The translations under genes and the position numbers were made by a program. Under the pieces are notes generated by a model. That model was not told where the DNA came from. It saw only the letters and a list, made by a program, of their open reading frames with translations, and made no database searches. Below are positions 46,501-59,221 of a stretch of 64,000 nucleotides of DNA, piece after piece. The stretch is from Rotaria sp. Silwood1 (Eukaryota; Rotifera; Eurotatoria; Philodinida; Philodinidae), in contig CAJNOP010000281.1 in NCBI GenBank assembly GCA_905250075.1, forward strand, positions 1 to 64,000, read 5' to 3'. Each line of letters starts with the position of its first letter. Position 1 is the stretch's first letter.

Positions 46501-48704
46501 CGCTCATTCAGATCATCGGAAATCGTCTCGCGATGATTTATTCTCGCAGGAGAGAGAGAAGAACAAAAAGAAAAAAAAAAAAAGAAACACCAGTAACGGA
46601 CGTAAAAGAAAGAAAATTTGTTTAGTAAGCCGAAAATCTCTTGAGTGTTCTTTTTTCTCATTGATCAAACTCTTTGTTCTTCATCATTGGTCTTAGATCG
46701 ATTGGTATGATGACTGGTGTAATTGTTTTCTTTTTTTAAAGGTAAACGATATAGATCTAAACAATAATCTTAGTGTAGAATTATAGATAGACAGACAACA
46801 GGAAGAAAGAAAATAATAACATATCTATATCTAACTGTCCTGAGGTAATCGATGCATACTATGTCGTCCTTGTTACAGTATCTCATGTTTCATTCGTAAG
46901 AATCATTCGGAACGATCTGCAGCTGTGCCAGCTGGTCTGTGTATGTTTTTTACGAGTCTAATGACTTTCATTTTTACAACTTTTGTTTGATCATCATTTT
47001 TGTTGTAACATACATACGAATAAAACAAAAAAAAAGACAGAATAGAAGAGAGAATATGTATGTATGTATATATATATATATGTGAGAAAGACAAATAGGC
47101 AAAAAAAGGCAAAAAAGAAAAGAGTTACAAAAAAGTTTCATAATCTTATTGACGCTTGCGGCCATCATTTGACTTCTTCTGTCTATATGTGTGTGTGTCA
47201 AAAGAAATCATTATGGGACTTGAGCCGTTTCGTCAATATTAGAACTTGCTTTCTAGCCAGTCACTTCCTGCTTGATGTATTCTGTGCAGCACAAGTGTGT
47301 ATGAGTGTGTATGTGTGTGTGGCGATAATTGTTTTCTCGCACGCAAGACAAATCTCTCGTCTGATCAAGTTTTGAGTTGTTCTCTTCCTTTTTTTTTCGT
47401 TCTGATGATTTATCTTACTATTTCTATCAACGAGTAAGCGAGTGTATGAACAATCGACGGTAAAGGATTAACATTAGTGCTACTGCTTTTTGTCGATTTG
47501 TTATTGTTGTTCACCTCTCTGTCTATACATATATATCTATATCTATGGAACAGTGTACTTTTGCATTCAATCTGCTGCATTGATGACTAGAATATTGTCG
47601 ATGATCCTGAACAGGCATCATTATCATCAGTTACTGTATGATAAGAAAAGAATAAGGAAAAGACATTGATCTGTTTGTACAAGAGCTCAAGAGAAAAAGT
47701 ATAATGAAGGACGCATCTTTTTTGTCTATAATATAACTTGACAACAATGGTGAGTTTATAGCCGGAAGAGACATAGAAATAGAAAGGGAGAAAAAGACAG
47801 ATAGACAGAGGGAGCACTAAGGGGAATTTGCAAGTCACTCGATTAATCTGGTATAGTACATATATGCTAAGTCAAGAAGGGACATAGAAAATTCGATATG
47901 TATTACTTCACGCGTCATAGGTAGTGCTTATTATTTTTGTTTGATAATCGAAACCTCTCATCTTACTAGATGAGATGTGTGTGATGATTAGTGACACTAC
48001 TTACTTAATGCGAATAATAATTTGCTTGTATAGATCTATTGATTCTCTTTTCTTTTTTTTTTTTGTGTTCTTCTTTATCAAATCTTCCTCTTATCATCAT
48101 GTCAACATTTCAAAGTGTCTATATCATAGTTTTTTCATTTCGACACGTTCATCAAACAACATCATTTACTAATCGACTCCTGCTGATCTTACTTCATTTT
48201 CTATTTCCTATCACGACATGATAAAATTGAGCATATTAATTTAGAAAATAATGAACTATATTATTGTATTGAAAAAGAGAAAAAAAAAACTACTTCATTG
48301 AAATATATATGTATATAGATTCGTTATACAATACCACTGAACAGTATGTATAAGTCAATAGAAAGAAAGAAAAATATAATAAAGATTTTTAAATTGACAT
48401 TCACCATATATACATATATATATATTCGTTTATATTATAGTCTTATACATATATTCTAATCGTCATCAAAAAAAGAATATGTCATATTTGATGACATCAT
48501 CTGTCCCTAATTGATAATCTTGATGTTTGTGACGACATTATAACTGTTTTGTTATGTGTTTATGACCTTTACCTATTTACAAAGATTTTTTTTTTTGTTT
48601 TTTCTTAGATTTCTTTTTTTTTTTTGTTTGTAGATAATCACTTCTCTATATTAGTATAACGACGACTATGTCTCTTCTATCATTGTCGTCAATAATATTC
48701 TCAC
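43526..48704. other. 5.2 kb non-coding region rich in simple repeats
   Basis: No supported gene on either strand. It holds many poly-T/poly-A tracts, TA repeats (for example 45,975-45,994, 47,065-47,082), CA/TG repeats (45,305-45,330, 47,188-47,198, 47,297-47,322) and CTTT-rich stretches. The many short frames are low-complexity. It may contain distal regulatory sequence for the immunoglobulin-superfamily gene that follows, but nothing specific was identified. Confidence 0.45.
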
Positions 48705-51700
48705 ATGTATACAATTGAATATATAAAACGATTTATTTTTATTCTTATTTTATTTCTTATTCAAATAAATATGTTATTAACTGATAATAATCAAGAAGAT
48801 AATAATCGTTTGGAAATAATCTATCGATCAGAATCTAGTGATGTTAGTTTAACATGTGATTTAAATGATGTTGCTTGGTGGAAACGACCAAATTTATTAG
48901 CAACAAGATATGGTATTATTTTACCAAAATATCGTTCAAAAATGATCTTAGATAAAGTTGATGATGGTACTACAACAAGTGGAATACAATTACATATATT
49001 AAATATTCGACATCTTCAATCAGATGATTCAGGAATTTATGAATGTGAAACATTAGGAGCTATTCGACAATTTAATTTAACTGTAACAGGTATAATTATA
49101 TTAATTTTTTGTTTTTTTTTGAGATAAACAATAATCTCATATTTTTATGATATTTGATAAGTTATTTCTTTTTATTTGATCTAAATTAACAAGGATAATT
49201 AGATATTTCATTCCAACTGTTACTTATCCTTGATTTTTATTACTAATATTAAATTTTATAATTTAGAGATAGATGAATGTGAATCTTTTCTTTTTTTTAT
49301 GATGACATTTAAAAATAAATATGTTATTATTCTATAATGATCTTTTTACAACAGATTTTTGTTTCCTAGATTAAAAAGAAATGACATAATCATATAGTTG
49401 AAATTTATTTACAATAGAAAAAATTTTTTAAATTAAATATAATACAGTAATCGATCTAAAATTTGCAGAAGGTTAAATCGATCACTTCTATTGCCATCGG
49501 TAAATTCATCATTGATATAATATTATTATACATGAAGATTTTCTATTTTTATAGTTGTTAAACTTTCAATATAATACATTAGTACTTTTCTTTTTTTTTT
49601 AACATCATAATAAAATTTTGAAAATAAAATATTGTAATATTTTTCTTATTCTCAAGTGTTAATAAATATTATTGACCTATCAAAAAAGAAAATCTTTCGC
49701 TTATATTGATAGTAATAAATATCACAGAGAGAAACCAAATTTATTTTTAACACTTTCAACAAGTATTCAGTTCAAATTTACATCTTTAATATTTTAAAAG
49801 TATTTACGTAGATAATAATAAAAAAAAGAAAAAGTTTTTTTTTTAATAATTCTATATATAGAGACAAAAAAATAATAATAATAATCTTACGTATTTTGAC
49901 TACATTCTTTTCAAGAACGCAACGAAAAATATGTTAATAGGATTCTATATATATATATAGCGTAGAATATATATATTCTTAACCAAACCAGAAAATTATA
50001 GACAATGATACTATGTAGAATAATTCATCAAACAACAATCTATTAGCAAAGTAAAGAATTCATCAGTTTGTTTTCTTTTTTCTTTTTGCTTACTATAAAT
50101 AGAATAATAATATATATATTGTTCTTGTCTATTTTTGTTTAGTATTTTCTTAATATTTATTTATGATAAATTCATATTTAAGAACATATATTATTACAAG
50201 AATTGAAGTTAATAGAAAAACAAAAAAAGAGTAGAATCAAATCAAAGCATCTACCGAATAGGTTTTTTTATATATGCTTGTTATTATATGTAATATGATA
50301 TAGATTTTTGTTCAATAAGTTTATTTGTAGAACAAACATTTGTCTGTAAAATGAGAACTCAACTATATATGTAAAATATAAGTTTCTATTTTTTTTTTTT
50401 TTATTAGAATTGAAACTACAAGTCTTTTTTTTTTCTCTGCTTTGCATAAAACTATAATAAAAACATAGATCTTTAGAGTCGATGAGATATTGTTCTAGGT
50501 TCAAGTCCAAAAAACTTTGGACCCCGATGTGCACACCAATCATTGATAAAATGTGTAGAATATTCTTGTCATCGACTATTAAAAAATAAAATATTATCTC
50601 ATATCATTAGGAAGATTTTCTCAAAACTAATTAGTAGATTTTATTAAGAGAATATTCAAAGTGCGGCTCAAACGAGTCCAATTTTCATTAGCGTTTGACT
50701 CTTTTTTTTTTTCTCTAGAAAAATATTTATATTGTACATAATGTCAAATAGTTTAAGAATTTTACAACATAATTTTTCAATCTTGTTATATGTTTCAATT
50801 TAATCTTGTTTATTAATGAAATACTTATTAAACTCAAAAAAAAAAATAATCATAGTAAATTTAAATTTTATATCCTCAGGATATATGTTCTAATTCATTC
50901 TCTTAAATTGACAGAAAGATTATCTAGAAAGAAATTCATTTACACTTTTGATAAAGCTCTAAGAATATTCAGATAAGATATTATTAATATCTAGTTGATA
51001 TAAATTGTTCGTAATCTATATAATAAAGATGCATTTTTTTTTGTTTTGTTTTGTTTTGCAATAACATCATAGAGCAGAATTGCTTGACAATATTTATAAA
51101 GTATGTACTGTTTCTTTATATATCTCAAATAGATATTACGTAGTTTTATTAAAAGTAAATTTCTAAGTTAATCCTTTCGAAGAAAAAAAAAAAAAGAAAA
51201 GCTTATAACATATACAACTAATAGAAATAAAATGTCTTTCAATTGATTAAAATAGATATTTGAAATGTTTGATTTTCTTTTTTTCTTTTGTCTTTTAAAA
51301 TAAGAAAAAGTATTACAATTATAATAGTTAGTTTTTCTTTTTTAAATGATAACTAATTCTGACACTCACTTCAGCTTTATTTCTTTTATAGAAGAAACAA
51401 AGAAAGTCTGTCTTCAATATCTTTTTATAATTATGTATGAGGTATAAATTAAAGCTTTTCTAAATCGGATTATTTTATATGATATTATAAATTTTTTTTT
51501 TTTTTAGAAAAAAAAAGTTTCATATATATTTCTATTGATAGTAGAAAAAAGAAATAATCTTGTCTTCTTCTTGTATAGTTAATTTGAGTTTTATAAGAGA
51601 ATAAAGAAAAAAAAACGATGAGATCCTCTTCTTTTTTTTATGAAATTAGATTTACAACATTGAGTTTATGAATACAGATAATTGCCTATTCTTGATGATC

Positions 51701-54700
51701 ATTGAATTACTTATCGACACATTTTTAATATCCTACTCAACATCATCTCGAGTATCTGTCGTCTTTCTTCTTCCATACTATGACATAATGTGTTGTATGT
51801 GTATGTATGTTCAATAGAGTAAAAGAGAAAAGAAAAAAGTCCTTGTCTATACCAAGTGGTCAATTGTATATGTATGTGAATGACATCAAATTCTTCTATT
51901 TCTATTCTATCAGATGCAGATCTACATATATATATATATTTATTTATATTGATCTGGCGTTGTCTTTTCCAGACTACATGTTGCTTTTAATTTCTCTTTT
52001 GAGATATTAACAACTGTTAGGCAATTCAACCAATCTTTATATGTATGTGTTGCTAAAGGACACATCAATGTTGATGGAATGGGAAGGATGCGTGTTACAC
52101 ACTTTTCCGAAATAATTTCCGATTTTTTCCCTTTTCTTTTTCTCATTCACATGAGACTGATACAGCACACACACACAAGCTCTTGATGATCGATGATGCA
52201 CAGCAAGAAACATGAGTAATATTATATCAAGTATTAGTAATGAACATAGCTAAATCTTATCGCAATATGTGTATGTGAATGTGTAGTGTCTTGCATCGAT
52301 TGTATTTGCTCTTATGTGTATACACGCGTGCATACTGTCATCGCGATCGATCTCACTGAGCTAATATTAATTTTATGAGAAAAATAATAGATGTCTGTCT
52401 TGTCAACTATTGCTTTGTTAATTGAGATTGTGTTTAAATCATATTTGGAAGTTTTCATTACACAAATTATTATCAATGATTTTATTTTGAATATAGAAGA
52501 ACAAAAAAAGAAAAAAAGAAGAAGTCTCACATATTGATTCGCATGTTCCATTTTCTTTTTTTTCTCTCTCTCTCTCTTCTTCTTTTCTTCTTTCTTTCGC
52601 TTCATTGCTCACATTCAACAATAAGAACATAAGATGAGAATCTACTAGAGTCTGATCATTGTTCTTATTCGCATTGACAATGTTGTTATGCATGTCATTG
52701 TCTTATTCTTTCGCACTTGGAACATCTAATCCGGTGAGATTACTATATACTTCCCATGAGATAACAGTGAAAGATGATGATGAATCTTCTTTTTCGTCAT
52801 CATCTTAAATAACCAACCTTGCAACTAATAATGCTACTACTAGGGTGTGGTTACTTCCGAGCGTCTGATTTCAGATCCTCTTTAGTCTTTTGCTATGCTT
52901 GCTGTCAATGATTATGCATTGGTCCATTTCCTTTATTCGTCGTTCAATATCTCGGTATTATGCAGCCGTGTTTGCTTAGTCGGTAAACGATGTCTATAGT
53001 CTCTCTTGTTCTACCTCTTATTATTCATTTCTCGATTTCCTTCGTCTCTCTTTCACATCATTCTATTTTAATACGAAGATCGTAGTTGTGTGCTTCCGCC
53101 CGTTAAACTTTTCTATAGTATGATTACCCGTTGCGTATGTTATTCTAAAAAAGTGCACACATACACACACACACACGCATGCACATATGACTACCGTCTG
53201 GATGACTAGAAAAATTGAATCTTATCGTTATATGTGCTCTTTGTCGCTTTTCTCACCTCTTCATTATTCATTCATTTACACCCTCTAAAAGAAAAATGTA
53301 TAAGGGCATTGTCCACGGGAAACCACTCGACGACACACGTTACGAGAGAAAAAAGGGAGAGGAGAGAATGGGAACGAAACGGAAAAACCGATAAAAAAAA
53401 AAAAAAAAGAAAAAGAAATAATCTATTGTTAATAGAAATAAGAGATGACAAGTAATATAAGATCATTTGATTTGAAATTTATATTGTAGTTCGTCTTACA
53501 ACTGTTGAACTTGGTGCTCAACTTTTATCATCATATGATTCAACAATAAGTCATACATCAAATCAAACTGATAAGAATCTTTTACATCAATCATCATCAG
53601 CAACACAGATTTCTTCTAATACATTATCATTAAATAGTGAGCATATACGTTTACGTGAAAATCAATTAATACGCCTTACATGTGTTGTAACACGTGCTTT
53701 ACCAGCTGCTTATATTCATTTTCCATTTGACATTGAATATCGTGTTGAAAAAAATTCTACAACATTAAACGACGATAAAACTTATCGAACAATAGTTGTT
53801 TTAATTCTTCGTATTAATCGTCATTTTCATAAACGTATATTCCATTGTGAAGGTATTCAATCAGAATCGATCAATAATGAAAACCAACAACAACAAAAAC
53901 AAAATCAAATATTTTCAAAAAAACTTCATATGGATGTTGTTTGTAAGTATAAAATAAAATAAGTATAAGAATTCTTTTTCTTTTTTTTTCTCTTTTATTT
54001 ACATTTAAATCATAAATATTTAATTAATTTTTAAAAGTAAAAATTCATTCCATTATTTCTTTTTTTACTTTGACCAATGAATAAAAGAATATGTTTAAAT
54101 TTTGGATTAAAGAAAAGTCTTTTTTTTTTTTTGCTATCTCGCTCTCTCTCTCTCAAATGAAACAGGAAGATCATATCATGCAAAAGAAAACAGAAACTTA
54201 TTTATGTAATCCTAGCACTTTATAGAAAGTAAACAGATGGAATGACTAAAAGCAGACAAACACTTGACTTGTATATGAGATGTCCCTTGGAGCAATAAGT
54301 ATCCAGTAGTGAAAAGAAGAGTGATGATCATCATGATAAGACCTTATCTTTTTTAACCCTGTATATTAAATCTTATAGGAAAAAAAAAGAGAAAAGAAGA
54401 TTACACTTTTCTTTCTTGTCCATATGAGTGTCGTCATCTTCAATTTATGGTATAGTTCCGCCCAATTTTTTAATTCTATTTTACTTGTCAGACTATTCTC
54501 TTCATAGAATATTGACTGACGCTATGCTTCATTCAATTTTAGTCAATTTCTCTTCGCTTCTTTTACTCTTCTTCTTTTTTTTTTGCTCTATCATATACAA
54601 TGTCTCACATTTCTCGCTTGATTGCTTCGCATACATTCATTTCATTTATATATATACAGATTCATCTTTCGTGTGGTTAGTCGATGAGATGAGTAAATGG

Positions 54701-57700
54701 TGCCGCATATATGGAATATAAGTATGTGTGAAATGAAGAAAAATGCAACCTAAGGGTTAGAATTTCTTCGTTCTTTCGTATTATATTGCCAAAAGAGACA
54801 AGAATGATGAATATGTCGAATGAAAGAGCATCAAATAAGGTGCATCAATGATTCTCGTTTTCTTTATCTATGATAATCGGAATGTATCTATTTATTAATA
54901 ATAAATAGAGCAAATGAACAAGATTGTTTTATCTCGTTTGTAAAAAAAAAAAAAAAATAAAAAAAAAAAAGAAATTTTCCCTAAACAGATGCTGAGTGAA
55001 GAGTTTTTTTTTTCTATTGATATCTATATATATGTATATATGTGTTAACGTCGTCCAATTTTGCGACCAATTAAAGCTGACACGCCATTAATCAATAACA
55101 GTCTAGATGATGTTTCCTCTCTCTCCTTGCTTATATGCTTTGATATCGTCTAAGGTTTTGTTATTAGCTTATATGTATATTTGTGTGCATGTATATATGT
55201 ATCACATCTTTGAACTATCTATTACTAGAAAAAAAGAGATTATGTGTCATGCTTTGCTCTTACTGTGTTTCTCGGCACCGGCGCTCACAAGAGACATTGT
55301 AAAAGAAAAGAAAGGAAAGATGCTCTCCTCTTTCTTTTCCTTTCATGCTTTTCTCTTATTTGCTATAGTCTTTATCGTTAATACTCATACTTTCTAACCA
55401 TTACTATCATTATCCTAAGATATTTTTTATATAAAAAAAAAAAAAAAATATCATAATAATTACAAGATACATCTGTAAGTAAACTATTTATTGCACATAC
55501 ATGTTAAAGCTCATTTATATTTTATTTCAAAAAAAATAATACTTGAGAATATAAGGTTATAAAATGGCAAACAAGGAATTATCATGTTGATACTATTGTT
55601 TCTCTGCTTGATTGCTGACATTTAAAGACAAAAGAAAAAAAGAAGAGGATAGAAATAGTAAGGATTTAATATATATATGTAAGGTTAAGTAGCTGAAACA
55701 ATAGTACTGATCTTATTTACTTTATATGGAAATCGAATGTTTTCTTGAATACTAAGAAAGTGCATAGTCAAACAGGATATTTGTTCGAGAATGAATAAAT
55801 AATGAGTGTTATGTTTTCTTGTCAGCAGTCAAATCGAATAGGTTAACTTTTAGCTAAAGATATATGTATAAGTTAGGTTCTGTTAATCTTGTCATATACG
55901 CGTATGGACGTCTGGCGGATGTCATTCGAACGCGTGTTAATATGTCAACAAATCAATCTATCATTAGAGTAGTAACAAAAAAAAAAAAAGAAAACCAAAG
56001 AAGAAGAGCAATAGCAAAAAATGATAAAACAAGAATATTGTATTCATTTGTTTGGATTCTATAGATGGTCCAACATGTTCTCATAAAACTCAATATATAC
56101 CTCAATTTTTTACTGGTATACATCGTTCAATAAATTTAACTTGTTTTATGAATGATGCCAATCCATCAAAATTAAATTTTACTTGGCTTCTACCAAATGG
56201 TCATACCCTTATTGGTTATTATTTAAATACAACTTCAAGTTATACAACAATTTTACCAAAACATAGTGAAGATTTTGGACAAATTATTTGTCGAGCACAA
56301 AACGAATTAAATTTATTTGGTGAATGTCATATTAATATGGTCATGGGCGGTAACTATAAAATATAAACTATAAATTATAGTATATTTATATATATATAGG
56401 TATACCTGATCCAATTGAATCTTGTCAATATACATATGTTAATGCAACATTAACAGTTAATTGTGTAGCTGGATTTCATCAAGGTGATGAAGATTTTTTT
56501 TGTTATATGTTTAAACGACAAGATAATGGTAGTTTTTCTGAACATGCACGATTAAAAGGTTAGATGAAAAAAATAAAAATAAATATTTATTATTGTTTTT
56601 TTTTTGCTTTTAAGGTAATTGTGCATTTATTCTTCCTGATCTTAAACCTGAACGACATCATGATTTTCGTGTATTTACACAAAATAAATTTGGTAGTAAT
56701 TTTGATAAAAGTTTTTCAATTACAGTTGGAAAATCAAAAGGTAGAAAAAAGGAAAACTTTTTTTATATTAAATAATAAATAATCTTTTAAATTATATTTA
56801 GCTGAATCCCTTGCAGAAAAAACTCGTATTATATTACCTTATATGGCAATATGTATTATAGGTGCATGTCTTATATCATTATTAATTATTTGTTGTTGTT
56901 GTCATCAAATACGTCGTTATATGTATAAACGAAAACTCAAAAGTAATTTTGATAGTAAGAAAAAAACTCTTTTTTTTTTTTGAATTAATTAAAAAATATT
57001 CAAACATTTAGGTCTTACTTATCAAAATCATAATTCACATACATATGCAAATTCTAATGGCAAACAGTCTTTAGGTAAAAAAAAGAAGATAGATTTGTTT
57101 ACATATAATTGTTTTATCAAGCGAAAAAAAAAAAGAAATTTGAATATAATTGAATCCGACAATGTATTTAATATAAGATTTCTATTAAATATAAAATTGA
57201 AAAATATTTGTTTTAATCAATTTGTCTTGATATATATAAAGAATCCCATCATAAAATTATACATGCATAAATAATTTACATTGATTGATATGACGATTAT
57301 CGTGTGTTTCATTTACGTCAGTTAGAACAGTAAAGATAGATAATTCATTTATTCTTCCCTAGATCGTATGTCAAAAAAAAAAAAAAAACTGACAGTTATT
57401 AAACGATAATCTTGATATATTTTTGATACAGACCTTCTTGATAGATAATAGATAACATAATTGAATGTCCTATATAACAAAGAATTTCTTTGATTATATA
57501 AATATTTTTTTTTTTTTTTTGTTTTTTATATAGTACATTTTAAACAGAATGGCAATGAAACAGCATATCCTGTTCGTCCTTATCGTTCAAAAGATTATTT
57601 AATAAGTACTGATTCATCAACATCAAATCGTAGTCATCCTCCATTACGAAGTATTTATTCAACTGAAGATGAATTAATATCATCAAGAAGAAACACATTA

Positions 57701-58471
57701 AAAGAAACTGATCTTGATCAATTACTTAATTCAAATAATACAACAGGATCATCTGCAACAGCAACAATTAAATCTTTACCATTAACTCGTAATCGTCCAT
57801 TATTTACTGCATTTAATCCTCAACAACAACAACAACAACAGGATGAATCAAATCCATATCCATTAACAGTACAACGTCGTTCAAGTTTTCAAGCAGCAAC
57901 AAAATTAAATAGTTTTGATTTTTATAAAATACAAGAACCATTCTATTTAATTGATAGACAATCAATAAAAATGAATCAACGTAATAATTATTCACCTGAA
58001 CGTGATTTACGTGAACGTGAACATTATCGTGAAAAACGTCGTGAATATTCACCAAATTTAAGAGATGAAAATTTAATTGATATTAATCGACAAAATTTAC
58101 TTGATAGAACAAATAGTCGAGATAATAGTTTTATTGTTGAAAATCATATGTTAAATAAAACAAATACAACAACAATAGGAACAGTAGATCGTTTAAGTAT
58201 AACTAGTTCAAATACAGATCAACAATGGCGTGATATGAATAATATTGATGAAATTGATTATCATGATCGTTATAGTGAAACAAATGATAATCAACATCAA
58301 GATTTAAAAAATCGAAATGAAGATAATAATCATTTTAATATAAATGATGATTATCGAGATCGACAAAGTTTAGATCGTATATCATTTGATTATCAACATC
58401 CAAATGATACAACATTTACAAATTATGATCGCGATGATGATCGATATCGTGATGATGGTATTTTTGTGTGA
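48705..58471 (+). CDS. Immunoglobulin-superfamily transmembrane protein, 853 aa
   Basis: Eight exons in one frame: 48,705-49,089, 53,490-53,942, 56,065-56,349, 56,400-56,558, 56,615-56,740, 56,802-56,954, 57,012-57,074, 57,534-58,471; every intron is phase 1, as is usual for Ig-domain genes. Signal peptide about 1-26. Ig1 has Cys51-Cys114 with DDSGIYEC; Ig2 has Cys193-Cys248 and a Ser/Asn-rich insert; Ig3 has Cys306-Cys355 and Trp320. Residues about 374-468 look like a further Ig/FN3-type domain (FRVFTQNKFGSNF). The transmembrane helix is at about 479-503, followed by CCCC. The roughly 350-residue tail is Asn/Asp/Arg/Ser-rich and ends DDGIFV, a class II PDZ-ligand pattern (I-F-V). The plan resembles nephrin/Kirrel-like adhesion proteins, but orthology is not established. 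Introns 1 (4.4 kb) and 2 (2.1 kb) are far longer than elsewhere in the window. Confidence 0.85.
49090..53489 (+). other. Giant first intron of the Ig-superfamily gene
   Basis: 4.4 kb between a GTATAATT donor and a TATTGTAG acceptor. It contains AT-rich DNA, TA and CA repeats (53,157-53,176) and CT-rich tracts, but no supported gene on either strand. The length is exceptional beside the 50-80 bp introns typical here, so it may contain regulatory elements or an unrecognised small exon. Confidence 0.6.
53943..56064 (+). other. Second long intron of the Ig-superfamily gene
   Basis: 2.1 kb between GTAAGTAT and CTATAG. Poly-T, TA-repeat and CT-rich stretches; short frames at 54,428 and 55,107 are low-complexity and have no recognisable domain. 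Confidence 0.6.
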
Positions 58472-58952
58472 AATTAATTCAATCTTAAGTTTTAGTTGTA
58501 CATAAAAAGAAAAAAAAAATAACAAGAAAAATCGTCCTTCTTCTTCTTCTTCTTTTTTTTTTTTTTTTGTTTGTTTTGTTTTTTTTTTTTTCTCTTTTCT
58601 GCAAATTTTTATAATTTAAAAGAAGTATTTCAACATAAAACAAACAAAAAAATAATAAATAACTTTTATAAATGTACAAAATGATATTCATTGAAAAAAA
58701 ATATTCAATTCTCTAGAAAACAGAAAAATAAACTCTATGAAATGATAAATAGAAATATGTTTCCTATTTACCAGAACAAAAAAATTATTGATTATACATA
58801 TGTGTGTAGTAGAAAGAAAGAATAACATTTCTGAAAAACAGAAATATCAAACAGTATACAAAACAAAAAAATATCATGTTATGCGATATTTAGTAGCTAC
58901 ATATTCTACAAAAAACAATGTATGAAAAACTAATTAGAAAATCAATAGCAGT
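58472..58952. other. 3' flank of the Ig-superfamily gene
   Basis: No gene seen. A CTTCTTCTTCTT tract followed by long poly-T lies at about 58,538-58,590. Confidence 0.45.
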
Positions 58953-58960
58953 GGTATTAG

Positions 58961-59213
58961 CAAGCTTTCCGATTAGGGGGGGGGGGGGGGGTATCCTCTC
59001 AAAATTGTCTGTATATCTGCGAAAATGTTTAATACTATTTGGGAGAAATGACCGATTGTATGGAAGCCCGAGGGGGAAGGGTACGGTACGACCTAGTGAA
59101 AATTGGCGTCATTTCTTCCGCCCCCGGTCAACAGTTTTTACGCCAGAAAAATAAGAACATTGTGTGCCAAAATTTTAGCCCCCCCCCTCTGCTAAAAACA
59201 ATCGACAATCCTG
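58961..59213. mobile_element. Short hAT-like MITE with perfect 8-bp target duplication and G/C homopolymers
   Basis: GGTATTAG occurs at 58,953-58,960 and again at 59,214-59,221, a perfect 8-bp duplication around a 253-bp insert. The ends CAAGCTTTCCGATT and, inverted, CAGGATTGTCGATT agree at 10 of 14 positions. Inside the left end is a run of about 16 G (58,976-58,991) and inside the right end about nine C, mirror images in a GC-rich insert that stands out from AT-rich DNA. No coding capacity. The superfamily call rests on duplication length and CA..TG ends. Confidence 0.72.
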
Positions 59214-59221
59214 GGTATTAG

